A DNA stretch of 64,000 bases, taken from NCBI GenBank assembly GCA_015680905.1, contig CM027379.1, positions 97,019,001-97,083,000 of the forward strand. Reading direction: 5' to 3'. The notes beneath the pieces are model-generated. The model had not been told where the DNA came from. It made no database searches and saw only the letters and a list, made by a program, of their open reading frames with translations. This document shows positions 1 to 10,824 of the stretch, piece by piece. Position 1 is the stretch's first letter; every line of letters starts with the position of its first letter. This stretch comes from Coptis chinensis (lineage: Eukaryota; Streptophyta; Magnoliopsida; Ranunculales; Ranunculaceae). Both the position numbers and the translations under genes were made by a program.

Positions 1-316
1 CAGTCATATATCCCCACGTGTGTATAGGATCAGGCAAAGGCAATCCCGAAACCAATGCTACCAAAGACTTACTGAATTCTAGTGGCGTGTCATCAACTAC
101 GATGGAGAATTTTTGTTCTCCATCTTGGTTACAATAGAAATTAACATTATTATAGAAATAAGCAGTAAGCTGAGGTGAATACGAGTTGTTGTCACTTACC
201 AGTAGATGCCGCCATCCTAACTGCAAGATCCTGTTGTGGAACCAACCTCCATAGGTCTTGCTTCCCAACAAGTCTTCGAAAGACTGCTCAGGTATGACTG
301 TAGGAGATGTCATCAT
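1..316 (-). CDS. Partial ORF, plant retroelement-associated protein, runs off the window edge
   Basis: An open minus-strand frame starts at an ATG pair at 311-316 and stays open to the first base of the window, so only about 105 N-terminal residues are visible. It reads MMTSPTVIPEQSFEDLLGSK and later contains GGWFHNRILQLGW and SGLPLPDPIHTWGY. The pattern of an N-terminal block with a GW motif, a region with FYNNV, and a later LPLPD block resembles the ORFs called putative plant transposon proteins, which are often found in the env position of Athila elements. The ORF at 1403-2326 is of the same general type. The function of these proteins is not established. A GC-rich leader array lies directly upstream (396-523). 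It may be the first ORF of a second element that continues left of the window. Confidence 0.5.
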   Translation of the reverse strand, partial: MMTSPTVIPEQSFEDLLGSKTYGGWFHNRILQLGWRHLLVSDNNSYSPQLTAYFYNNVNFYCNQDGEQKFSIVVDDTPLEFSKSLVALVSGLPLPDPIHTWGYMT

Positions 317-395
317 AATACTACTCTCTAGAAGAGTTGCAAACAACCTTGGAAAACTCACAGAAAATCAGAAAATTTCTGGGCTATGAAGGTCA

Positions 396-523
396 GGGCG
401 CGGGGTGCGCTCCGGAATAGCTAAGGTAGGGCGCAGGTCGTGTTCAAGTCTAAATTGAGTTACAGTGTTTTCAGCGCAGGGTGCGCTCAGTAATAGGGTG
501 TGTTGGGCGTGGGGCGCACTCCG
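396..523 (-). repeat. GC-rich tandem motif array upstream of the edge ORF
   Basis: Four degenerate copies of a motif like GGGCGCGGGTCGCGCTC begin near 396, 428, 471 and 507, in otherwise AT-rich DNA. Order, orientation and spacing match the array at 9138-9340 in the leader of the Athila element, so the two arrays are homologous. No function is known. Confidence 0.6.
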
Positions 524-1402
524 TGTATGAAGAACAGGGTGTAGTGAAAACAAGAGGAAAAATTTGAGGTTTAAGGTGAGAGATGAAAATGAGATGTGTG
601 GTTTTTGTGTGTAGAACGAATCAAGTATATATAGGGTTTTAGTTTCTAAAACGAATCGACAAGTTGCCAAAAAATTTTAAGGCAATTGCCGGAAACAAAA
701 ATATTTCCAAAACCTAAAACGGAAACAACCCATATTCCTTATTCCAAAACAAGCCTAATATCTTTTAGATTGAATTTAGAATAGCAACTTCCTAACTCAT
801 TGAAATTTCATCCTACCACAATATCTAATCATAGCCATGCCAATATCAGCAACATTCCCAACAATCATCGAAATATTATTTCTAAAATGGTGGATCATAT
901 AAAACAATGTTAAAAGAAATAATACCACCCCCAAACAATTCGAGAAGGTGGGATTAACGTAAAAATCATTGCATGCGTTGAAAAGAACCAAATTAAATTA
1001 AAATTGAAATACAAATAACAATTAACTACCGAATTCAAATCTAACTACTGAATTTAACAACTTAACATCCAAACTAATAAAAATAATAAAAACAACATCA
1101 AAACAACAAAGTTTTCTAAACAGCTAGCCACGAGATGAAGATGGACCCTGAGATGAAGATTGGGCCTGGGATGAAGATGGGCGACGACGCTCATGCCTCA
1201 CAGGCTCCCCTGAGGAAGAACCCCCCATGGGTGGCATGCATTCTAGAATCTCTACTCATAACCGGTGCTGTGCCTCCATCTCTGCCTTCATCTCTACCCA
1301 ATGTGCATCCTGACGCTGGACGAGAGTCTCCATGTTATACTGGAGATCTTTCCCACTATTGTTGAGCAAATCAAAATTTGTCTGAAGGTTCTTTTGTTTA
1401 TT
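524..1402. other. Non-coding spacer
   Basis: AT-rich sequence between the GC-rich array and the env-position ORF. A short pyrimidine-poor repeat of GATGAAGATGG-like units lies near 1134-1185. No credible gene was seen. The Athila 3' LTR, expected on this side of the ORF at 1403-2326, was not recognised here. Confidence 0.4.
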
Positions 1403-2326
1403 TCAAATTTTAATCTGTCTAGTCCATAAATCTTCACAAATACTATAAATGCAACGCAAGCCACTATGCAGCACTAACATGTGTTCTAAATCAGAAGTAC
1501 AACTCTCCAAGGCATTGTCATCCAAACATGTCATATCCTCCATCTCATCATCCGAATCAACCACCCTATCCTCCGGTAACTGCCAAGTCTTTTGGATACA
1601 CTCCGTATAAATAATTGAATTTGAATGCAATTTTAACATAATACGATCAGATTTTGTAATAGCTCTAAAAGACATCATGATCTTAGTGATCAACACTGGG
1701 AAGGGCGCAATACTCTTTCCAACTCCTCTAATCATATTTAAAATAAAATCGAGGATGCAGAATTTATACCTCTTCTCTTGCAATATCCAGAGAACGTGCA
1801 GATAGGTCAGGCTGATGTCACTGACTTTCTCTTTCCTTATGACGTTCTTACCAATCCATTGAGCTACAGCCAGCTGGTTGGTTCGCAGAGATAACTGTCG
1901 GACACAATGAGAATTTGGATTGTACCGTCCCTCCATGAAAGTGTCTTTCATAAATGCAGGAACTCCAATATACTGGGATTCTTGCAAGGTGGCTTCGAGA
2001 TGGCGTTCTAGCGTAATGCCTAAAATATCAGCCAACAACTTTCTAGAAACTTCTCTCCTCGTCCCAGCCACCTTCACAAAAAATTTCTGACCCTCCAACT
2101 CCCTCTTCTTATAGAATTGTTCGACCAAATTGGAGTGGTAGAAATCATTTGTCGAATACCACAACCTATTCCAATCCCTCCTAATCATCTCGTCACTAAA
2201 AAACGGCGCAAAGCGGCCGGCAGTAAAATCTTGTTCTGGCAAAATTCGTCTTTTTTGAGCCATTGAAGTTTTGAAATGATTTGTGAGATGAAAACAATGT
2301 AGGGAACGAGTTTGAATGGGATTCAC
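1403..2326 (-). CDS. Env-position ORF of Athila element (putative plant transposon protein)
   Basis: A single open frame of 307 residues lies downstream of the integrase region of the minus-strand Athila element, the position where Athila elements carry an extra ORF historically called env-like. Visible blocks are FAPFFSDEMIRRDWNRLW, EQFYKKRELEG, a LADILGI segment and an acidic stretch DSDDEMEDM. I see no clear signal peptide or transmembrane anchor, so an envelope role is not supported; the resemblance is to the widespread putative plant transposon protein family of unknown function. An internal Met (MAQKRR, about residue 22) is an equally plausible start. A GC-rich patch (2582-2608) lies upstream. 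Confidence 0.6.
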   Translation of the reverse strand: MNPIQTRSLHCFHLTNHFKTSMAQKRRILPEQDFTAGRFAPFFSDEMIRRDWNRLWYSTNDFYHSNLVEQFYKKRELEGQKFFVKVAGTRREVSRKLLADILGITLERHLEATLQESQYIGVPAFMKDTFMEGRYNPNSHCVRQLSLRTNQLAVAQWIGKNVIRKEKVSDISLTYLHVLWILQEKRYKFCILDFILNMIRGVGKSIAPFPVLITKIMMSFRAITKSDRIMLKLHSNSIIYTECIQKTWQLPEDRVVDSDDEMEDMTCLDDNALESCTSDLEHMLVLHSGLRCIYSICEDLWTRQIKI

Positions 2327-3315
2327 TCACAAACTTGGAGTGGTGGTGGTGGTGGTTGTGAAAATTTATTATTTTGGTAATTTTTTTGTATTTTCGGTGG
2401 GTAAGTTGGTGTTGGATAATGGTGTAGAGTAGGACTCGGGATTTGGAGTGGGTTAAAACTTTTGGCGTGGTGGTATGTAGATTTCCCTTTTATTTTTTTA
2501 TTTTGGTCGGGGTTTTGTGGGTGCTAATGGCAGAATTGAGAAGATGAACTCGCGATTTGTTTTTGGTTTGAGGGAGGAAACGCACGTGCGCGGCACATGC
2601 GTGCGATATTTGGGCCCAAGCCCAATTCAATTTCGAACATTTCCGATTTTATGCGCGCAAACTTCAAACTAAAATTGCCGATTCGTTACCGGTCCGATTT
2701 TTGTGAATGAGATATGGAAACGATCAAGAGAGAATTTCCAGTCCAATGATCTATAAAACACTTTATTCTAATCGTGGGTAACATATAAAAAGATGGAAAA
2801 CGCCTCGAAGTGCGTGAATGACGTAAGTTATGCGAACAAATGAAATCTAAACTCATAGATAATGTCAACCTGAATCAAAATATGATTAAACAGCATAAGC
2901 AAAAAAAATTAAAGTTGAACAATCGAGGATGGAAAATTCAACACCCCACCCCCAAACAAATTTTATAGAACAGAGTTTGGAAAATTTGTTTTAAACGTGG
3001 GTCTTTTATAGTCAAATTTCCGAGACTTCCTAAATTACTATTTTTATGGTTTTAATATATTTTTTATTTTTTATGAATACAAATTAATATAAGGAAAAAC
3101 AAAAAGCAATAAGGACATAATTCACACCATAGAGGAACATGACTCAAAAACTGAGAAAACATGCAAGAGTGGAAAACATGAATTATGTTAAACGTGGTCT
3201 TAGGATCCGGTACTTACAGCCACACACTCCATAGGGAGGGCCCGATTATTTAAATGGTGCACTTACCAATATATGAAAGTGTAAGGAAGTACACCAAACA
3301 ACAAAGGTCAGTCCT
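2327..3315. other. Spacer between Athila integrase end and env-position ORF
   Basis: This stretch contains GGTGGT repeats just upstream of the env-position ORF, a GC-rich patch at 2582-2608 (CACGTGCGCGGCACATGCG), and AT-rich sequence. It is non-coding as far as can be seen. Spacers of this kind are usual between pol and the extra ORF in Athila elements. Confidence 0.4.
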
Positions 3316-4250
3316 CATAGACGGGGTCCTGTAAAAGGACTTCTTCCACATCAGGGGACATTAACTCGTGAAAATGTTTTAACCGTTGGCCATTGACTTG
3401 AAAGGTACTGTTGTCCTTGGGATTTACCAAGGTGATTGCCCCGTAAGGGGTGACTGACTTCAGTAACGAAAAGGACCGGACTAACGGGTTTTTAATTTCC
3501 CTGGAAAAATATGTAGACGAGAGTTGTAAAGCAAGACCTTTTGACCTACCACAAACTCTTTGCGCAAGATTTGCTTATCATGAACACGTTTCATGTTAGC
3601 TTTATAATCCTTCACGAGATCATAAGAATCGCTACGGATTTCTTTAAGCTCATTCAACTGCAACTTGCGCTTGACACCCGCCTCATCAAAATTGAAGTTA
3701 AGGCTTTTTATATCCCACATAGCACGGTGCTCCAATTCAACGGGCAAATGACAAGGTTTCCCAAATACAAGTCTAAAGGGAGACATACCTATAGGAGTTT
3801 TGAAAGCAGTCCTATACGCCCATAAGGCATCAGTTAGACGCTTTGACCAATCTTTCCTATCAGGATTTATAGTTGTTTCTAAGATTTTTTTGATTTCCCT
3901 ATTAGAAACTTTAACTTGTCCGCTAGTTTGTGGATGATAAGGAGTTGCTACCTTATGTGTAACTCCATACTTTTTTACTAGAGACGCAACAACTCTGTTC
4001 AAAAATATGTTCCACCATCACTAATGATGGCTTTAGGAATGCCAAACCGACAGAAAATGTATTCCTTAACAAAAAATACAACTGTCTTATGGTCATTGCT
4101 ACGATAAGTCATGGCCTCTATCCATTTAGACACATAGTCCACGACAACTAGAATATAAATGAAACCGTGGGAAATAGGAAAAAGACCCATGAAATCAATG
4201 CCCCATACATCAAAAATTTCTACCACCATGATTGGGTTTAATGACATCAT
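3316..4250 (-). pseudogene. Athila integrase region (fossil)
   Basis: The central integrase core is recognisable from [23 protein letters not shown] and the downstream block [20 protein letters not shown], followed by the chromodomain-free tail ending near a PYGAITLVNPKDN-like block. It lies downstream of RNase H and upstream of the env-position ORF. Part of the broken Athila element. Confidence 0.8.
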
Positions 4251-4499
4251 ATTATGCTTAGTGATTCGCCCAAGTTGTTAGCAACGAACACATGTCTTGC
4301 AATGCACTTGGGTATCTTTAAAAAGGGTAGGCCAATAAAACCCACATTAAAGAATTTTAGCAGCTATTTTTATACCACTAAAATGGCCACCACACTCTTT
4401 GTCATGGCAGACTGAGAGAACCTCATTATATTCCTACTGGAGAATACAACGACGAATAATTTGATCCGCACAATACTTAAAAAGGAAGGGCTCATCCGA

Positions 4500-5033
4500 T
4501 TAGTATAGCTTAACTCTGGCCAAGAACTTCTTACGTTCATTTCTTGACCAATCATCAGGAAGAATATCAGACACTAAATAATTCACAATGTCAGCATGCC
4601 ATGGTGCAGAAAAAATAGCATACAGATGCTCATCAGGAAAAGAGTCTGATATGGACTCAGAATCACTATCATCGTCATTTGTTAGTCTAGATAAGTGGTC
4701 GGCAACTACATTTTCGACCCCTAATTTGTCCTTTATTTCTAATGTGAACTCTTGCAGGAGAAGAATCCATCGGATTAATCTCTTCTTAGCATCCTTCTTT
4801 GCGAGAAGGTACCTAAGGGCTACATGGTCCGTGTAAACTAAAGTTTTAGAACTAACCAAATAAGGACGAAACTTATCTAAAGCATAAACGACAGCTAAGA
4901 ATTCTTTTTCCGTAGTTGTATAATTCATTTGAGTATCATTTAGAGTTTTACTAGCATAATAAATAACAGTGGACTTATTATCTAGTTTCTGTCCTAAGAC
5001 AGCACCAACGGCATAATCACTAGCATCACACAT
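4500..5033 (-). pseudogene. Athila RNase H region (fossil)
   Basis: The Ty3-type RNase H domain is clear: [15 protein letters not shown] at the start, [20 protein letters not shown] in the middle, and [12 protein letters not shown] followed by [13 protein letters not shown] at the end. Part of the broken Athila element. Confidence 0.85.
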
Positions 5034-5111
5034 GAGTTTGAAAGGTTTAGACCAATCGGGAGGCTATATAATGGGTGCAGATATTAAGACGTCTTTTAAA
5101 GTTTCAAAAGC

Positions 5112-5920
5112 CTATTTACAGTTAAAATTAAAATCAAAGATGGCATCCTTTAAAAGCAAATTAGTCAAAGGCCTAGCTATTTTTGAATTTTTTTTGATAA
5201 AACGCATATAAAAACCTGCATGGCCTAGAAATGTTCTAATATCACGGATAGTCCGTGGTATGGGTAGAGATGTTATCTTATCTAGTTTGGCCTTATCTAC
5301 TTCGATGTCATCACTAGATACAATGTGACCTAGGACAATTCCCTTTTTCACTATGAAATGACATTTTTCCCAATTTAAAACCAGACTCTTCTCTTCACAC
5401 CGTGTCAAAACCTTAGACAGGTTAGATAAGCAGTCAATGAAAGAGTCTCCATAGATAGAAAAATCATCCATGAAAACTTCCATGAAGCGCTCTACCATGT
5501 CACTAATTAAATATATGAAGTATACACCGCTGGAAGGTACCAGGAGCATTACAAAGGCCAAAAGGCATTCGTTTATAGGCATATGTTCCAAACGGACATG
5601 TGAAGGTAGTTTTTTCTTGGTCATCAATATCAATAATAATCTAAAAATAGCCAGAGTAGCCATCCAAAAAATAATAAAAAGCATGACCAGCTAGATGTTC
5701 GAGCATCTGATCTATAAAGGGTAAAGGAAAATGATCCTTTCGTGTCATGGCATTTAAACGTCTGTAATCAATACAAATCCTTTATTTAATAGGACCATGT
5801 GTGGAAACATATTCACCATTGGCATTACATACTATGGTAATCCCTAATTTCTTAGGAACTACATGAATGGGACTTACCCATTCGCTATCAGAGATTGGGT
5901 ATATGATACCCGCATTGAGT
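5112..5920 (-). pseudogene. Athila reverse transcriptase region (fossil)
   Basis: The RT is recognised from FMDDFSIYGDSF, the YxDD-type active-site block in its FMDD form, and from LNWEKCHFIVKKGIVLGHIVS plus IRTFLGHAGFYMRFIK. Weaker N-terminal RT similarity extends towards 5920. Part of the broken Athila element. Confidence 0.8.
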
Positions 5921-5922
5921 AA

Positions 5923-6747
5923 CTATAAGACTTCTTCCCTAACCACCTCTTTCATGAAAGGGTTCAAGCGACGCTGAGGTTCGCGAGAAGTCTTTGCGTT
6001 ATCCTCCAAATGGATACGATGAGTGCAAGCATTAGGGTCAATTCCCTTAATGTCGTCTAGGGACCAACCAATCACTGAACGATGTTCCCTAATCACCCTA
6101 ATCAAACGTGCCTCTTCCTCCTCAGATAATAGAGAAGATATAATTATCGGATGACTACCATCTAGATCAAGTTGAATATACTTCAACTCATAAGGAAGAG
6201 GTTTAAGCACCGGTGTGGTGGGAATGTCGATAAAGGCTTCTGGTGGTTCCTCATCTTGAGTAGTGAAGACTTGTTTAGGTAGCAGGTCTTCAAACTCAGT
6301 AGATAGAGCAATAGAAGGGTCTATGGTAGGTGTAGACTCGAAGAGGGCATTGACTTCCTCTACATAGGAGTCATCCTCAAAATCTGAACTTCCAAAGGAA
6401 AGGAATTTATGCAGCTGGTTTTCTGGAAAAGTGTTATTAAAATAGTCTTGAGCTAAGCTCTCGATCATACTAACCTCCCCATCTATAGACGAATCTGGTA
6501 ACTGTTTCATCATTTTAAAAACATTGACCTCAACAGAAAGATGGCCAAAAGACAAGGACATCGAACCATCGCGGCAATTTATAAGCGCATTGGCAGTTGC
6601 CAAGAAGGGACACCCTAAGATGATCGGAACAGAGTCGTTAGCGACTTCTGTATCGAGGATAACAAAATCAGCAGGATAGTAGAAATCTTGAACCTTAACA
6701 AGCACGTTTTCAACCACACCCTTAGGATACTTAATAGACCGATCCAC
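5923..6747 (-). pseudogene. Athila protease region and linker (fossil)
   Basis: The C-terminal half of a retropepsin-like domain is visible: YPKGVVENVLVKVQDFYYP, then FVILDTEV and VPIILGCPFLATANALI. It is followed by an acidic linker towards RT. Part of the broken Athila element. Confidence 0.75.
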
Positions 6748-6879
6748 TAATTACAACGTCATTTTAGTAGGTTGCATCTCTTGTAGACCTATTTGTTTGT
6801 ATAGATAATACGGGAGTAAGTTAACATTCGCCCCCAGGTCTAATAAAGCGGTCGTCGTGTGGGAATCTCCTAAGGTGCA

Positions 6880-8896
6880 TTATACAGTAGGACGACCAGG
6901 GTCCTTGTACTTAACGATTCCATTATGTTTTGATAAAGTTGGAAACTGTTCAGTTAAAAAAGCATCTTTAGGAATATTTGTCTTACGCCTAGTAGTGCAC
7001 AACTCTTTAAGAAACTTAGCATGGTGAGGTAACTTTTTAATTGCTTCAAGAAAGGGTAGGTTTATCGTTAGATTTTTGAAAACTTCCCTAATCTCGTCAA
7101 AGTTTGTATCCTTGTTTAACATTGATAATCTCTGGGGAAAAGGTGGTTTCTCTCTATATTTAGCGTATGGATCAACAGGATGTCTAACCTTGGCTTTCTG
7201 TTTCTTAGGTTGTGGTTTAACTGGTACCTCTACAGGGGTAGGATCTTCAGTTTCTATTTCGGTATCTAGTTCAATATCTGGTATAGGGACTACTGCTGGG
7301 GTAACTACAGGCATAGTTACGACGTTATCAACCACTCTGCCAGAACAGAGAGTGGTGATGGCATTTAGCTCACCTACGTTTGCATTGTCCTTACTAGTAT
7401 TACTGTTTACCTCAAAGGCTATGTTTGTTGTTTTAGGATTAGGTATCGCTTGACCTGGAAACACACCTTTGGATTGTACTTTCTCTTGGGCTAACTGCTG
7501 TAAGGAAAGTTGGATGGCTTGTAAAATATGTTGTTGGGATTGCATAAAGGCGTCGAAACGATCCGGTTGTGGAGGAGTGTTGGTTACAGGTTGTGTGACA
7601 GGAATTATGTCACGTTGATTATTAACAGGTGGGTTGTGATAGTTATGATTAACCGGAACAATACCTCTAGCATTATAATTATTATTGTTATAATTATTAT
7701 AATTACCTTGACCTTGTCTTTGTCTTTGTCGTGGTGGAGCTTGGTTGTAATTGTTTGCTGGCCTAACATTTTGATTATTAAACCCTGGAGGTGTAACTTG
7801 TTGATTATTTCTCCAACTAAAGTTGGGATGTTGTCTCCAAGGGGCGTTAGGAATAGGATATCTATTAATTGAGCAAACATTATCTTGTTGTGATGTTTGT
7901 TGTTCATATGCGAGAGGACAATAGGAGTCTGGATTCTTAGGACTCAAACAGAAATTACATGGATTAGAGTTGACATTCATGATGGGGATAAATTTTTGTT
8001 GAACAGAAATAGCTTCTACCTTTTTAGTTAGAGATTCGATTAAAGTTCTAAGCTCAGGATCGGGTTTAATCTCAAACATTCCGGCGTCCTTAACTGTTGA
8101 AGAAGAACTAGCGGAGCGGGAGATATCGCCACTACCCCCAGTTATTATTACACTTTGTTTGATCTTCTAGAAATTTATAAGCCTCTGAGGCTCCTTTACT
8201 GAGGAAACTACCCACATTCATTATGTCAAGGACCTCTTTATGGTGGTGTAATAGTCTTTTGAAAAAGGCACGAACTAACGTGTCTTTCGCAAGGTTAGGA
8301 TGTGGACACTCTATAAGAAGGTCAGTGAAACGATTCCAAGCCTCTGAAAAGGATTCATGAGGATTCTGTTGAAAAAAATGAATCTTGGAAAGCATTTCAT
8401 CTGCCTTCAGTGGTGGATAAAAATGTTCCATAAATAGTTGAACAAGTTTGGCCCATGAGTCTACAGAATTAGGCACTTGGGTAGTTAACCAAGACGCCAC
8501 CTTGTCAGCTAGGGTGAAAGGAAACACCCTCAGTTTAATTTGTTCAGCACCAATCGTAGGATGATGGAATGTGGTAAGGACTTGTTCAATCCTACGCATA
8601 TGTTGATAAGGTTTTTCATGGTTTAACCCATGAAAAACGGGTAACAAATTAAATATATTTGGGAGGATTCGGAAATCCCCCACTGGGTCTGCAAGAACGA
8701 TGCAAGATTTTGGGCTATCGTTCAAGGCTTTGTAAAAGTTAGAGAGAGGAGACTCTCTTTCTTCAGGCATTATATCAGATGTAGTGTGTGATATACTAGC
8801 TAGAAGTGTAGTGAGTGGTATACTAAATAGGCGTGTTTGTTGACGTTGACGTTTGATTACGTTAGGCGTTTTTCTTCTACCTGACCTTAATCTCAT
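6880..8896 (-). pseudogene. Athila gag region (fossil), two reading frames
   Basis: The N-terminal part (8132-8896) carries the retrotransposon gag domain, with LRVFPFTLADKVASWLTTQ and SFSEAWNRFTDLLIECPHPN, the signature seen in Athila gag. The second frame (6880-8079) holds an Asn/Gln-rich low-complexity segment, a CNFCLSPKNPDSYCPL cysteine-bearing knuckle-like stretch and a basic linker. Part of the broken Athila element. Confidence 0.8.
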
Positions 8897-9137
8897 GCAA
8901 GGCTAAGACCAATCTTAACTAAACACGCAACACTCAAAACAATCCTGATATGCTAGTATAAACCTCTAATAGGAGATACGAGGAGTGGAAGAAAGAAGTA
9001 CCTGAATGCCTCCTTGCTTCGCTTATGAATAACGTCTTGTATACGCGAGCTCAGTGTGTGTAATAAGTTAGAAATATTGAATAACTTGAAGAAATGGAAG
9101 TTTGTACTAACCGGTGAAAATTGGGCAGTTCATAAAA

Positions 9138-9340
9138 GGGCGCGGGTCGTGCTCAGAAATAGTCTAGGTAGGGCGTGGGTCGCGCTCAGGTGGAACTCGA
9201 GTTACTGTGTTTTAAGCGCAGGTGGTGCTCAAACTTTGCCTTGTATGGGCACGGATTGCGCTCCTTCCTAGCTCGAGTTACAGGCGTTTTAAGCACAGGT
9301 GGCGCTCAAACTTTGCCTTGTATGGGCGCGGTTCGCGCTC
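9138..9340 (-). repeat. GC-rich motif array in Athila leader
   Basis: Six degenerate copies of a GGGCGCGGGTCGCGCTC-like motif begin near 9138, 9171, 9217, 9248, 9292 and 9327, between the primer site and gag. Spacing alternates roughly 32 and 45 bases, as in the array at 396-523. Confidence 0.65.
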
Positions 9341-9448
9341 AAGCTTGTTCTTAGATATTTTTTTCTGAACCAAACAAGGGTGGGTGGGTTTAATGGGACT
9401 TTGGGAAGACTAGCAATACTAATGAAAACAATTCTAAATGGATACTAA

Positions 9449-9462
9449 GATGCCAACGGCGC
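9449..9462 (-). promoter_or_regulatory. Primer binding site of Athila element
   Basis: On the minus strand the sequence GGCGCCGTTGGCA matches the TGGCGCCGTTGCC primer site (tRNA-Asp type) used by Athila and Tat elements. It lies a few bases inside the LTR boundary at 9467, exactly where expected. Confidence 0.75.
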
Positions 9463-9466
9463 CCTT

Positions 9467-10824
9467 TGATATTATAAGCTAGAAAATAGTTCTAGTTTTA
9501 CTTACGCTGAGTTTCGTAGCTTATGCGTAGGTAAAACTATCGTTAAGTTGTATCTTTGGACTTATACCTTAGAATTGGGCTTACCTTATGTCAAAACGAT
9601 TGGCTCGGAACGAGCTTTCTAATGGTCCAAGCCTTGACCCAATCAGAGGAGTAGAAATGGAGAAAAATGTTGTTGAAGTCAAATCCAGTTGAAAACCCCT
9701 CTTTGGACCAAAGAAATTGGGTTTTGGGCTCGATTTTTCGGCCCAAAATATGGCTCCTCAGCCCATGCATGAAAAAGTGGATATGGTCTCCTCCATTTGA
9801 AGACAAAAGACTTAGCTCTTAAGGATCTAGTTTTTTTTACTTAGCAATAATCCAATAACTTGTTTTAGATCTAGTTTTTTTACTTCATAGAATTAGTTTT
9901 CCATTCCAATAGATTAGTTAGAACAAAGAATGAATATTATTTAGAATCAGATTTAGTTTTATAATAAATTAGTAGTTTTTCATTTCAATTTAGTTTATTG
10001 ATTCAATCCTTATTTAGTTTTAGTTGTCTTAAATTCATAATTAGGTTGTCTTAATTTGATAATTAGTTAATCATCATCTTAGTTCTAGATTAGGTTTAAA
10101 TCTTATTTTAATTCATTTGGAATTATTATTATTATTGTTCAATTAGATTTATGAGTTTAATCATTTATTCAATAATGGGTTGTTCTATGTGTTCTTGTGT
10201 TAAAAATGATAGTGTAATGATTCAAGGCTAAAACCTCCATTAGAGGGGTTTGAGGAAGCCTTGATGAAACTTGATTTCAATTAGTGTAGAATAGATCGTA
10301 ATATTCTATTCCATTCTAGAAAGTAATTAGTTCACCATGAGAATGAGTTTGATTGCTTCACATGCTAGTTATTAGTTGGTAGAGATTACCGTGAACAATT
10401 AGGGATTAGAAAGACCCAATTGTTATGCGAAAGCATTACAATTCGGATTATGACAATTCTTCGTTTGTAAATTAAGTCGAGTTAAGGTGGAATCAAATTC
10501 CCCTAATTCTTTATCTAGATTTGAACCTTAGTATTTTAATTGCCATCTTATTAGTTAGAACATTTCAATTACGTTATTTCCCATCGTTGTTAGCATAATT
10601 ATATAATCCGTACTCTCATTGACTTTGATAGAACTGATAATCTTAGTTAACGTGAATTCTAAAGAACTATGAGTGGAACGAATTTTCTATTCCAACTATA
10701 TTACAATAGCATCGAGGGTAGAAAACTTTGATAAAATTAAGCTTAAATTAGTTTTAGTTTTACTTACGTTGAGTTTCATAGCTTATGCGTAAGTAAAATT
10801 AAACTACCGTTTTTACTTTTATCA
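9467..10824 (-). repeat. 5' LTR of Athila element, 1358 bp
   Basis: The LTR begins TGATATTATAAG and ends TTTTACTTTTATCA on the plus strand, giving TG...CA ends next to the primer site. It shares core blocks with the LTRs at 12056-14587, 12966-14279 and 23824-25324, including AACCTCCATTAGAGGGG and the segment around TATCTTTGGACT. It is unusual in carrying a hairpin-forming direct repeat near each end (9494-9538 and 10756-10800). Confidence 0.7.

Larger units (their letters stand above)
1403..10824 (-). mobile_element. Athila-type Ty3/gypsy LTR retrotransposon, broken, 3' LTR not seen
   Basis: Read on the minus strand, the order is LTR (10824-9467), primer site (9462-9449), GC-rich leader, gag (8896-6880), protease, reverse transcriptase, RNase H, integrase (to about 3316) and an extra ORF (2326-1403). 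This is the Athila arrangement, and the gag and primer-site sequences agree with it. The element is broken: gag-pol is spread over several frames, with roughly half a dozen breaks. The second LTR is not recognised in the window, so the insertion cannot be dated by LTR comparison and its left end is unknown. The decay suggests an old copy. Confidence 0.8.

Noticed and set aside
3541-3825. Plus-strand open frame across the integrase region
   Set aside because: It is the antisense shadow of the Athila integrase, with no family similarity of its own. The same holds for plus-strand frames at 7076-7872 and 5470-5694.
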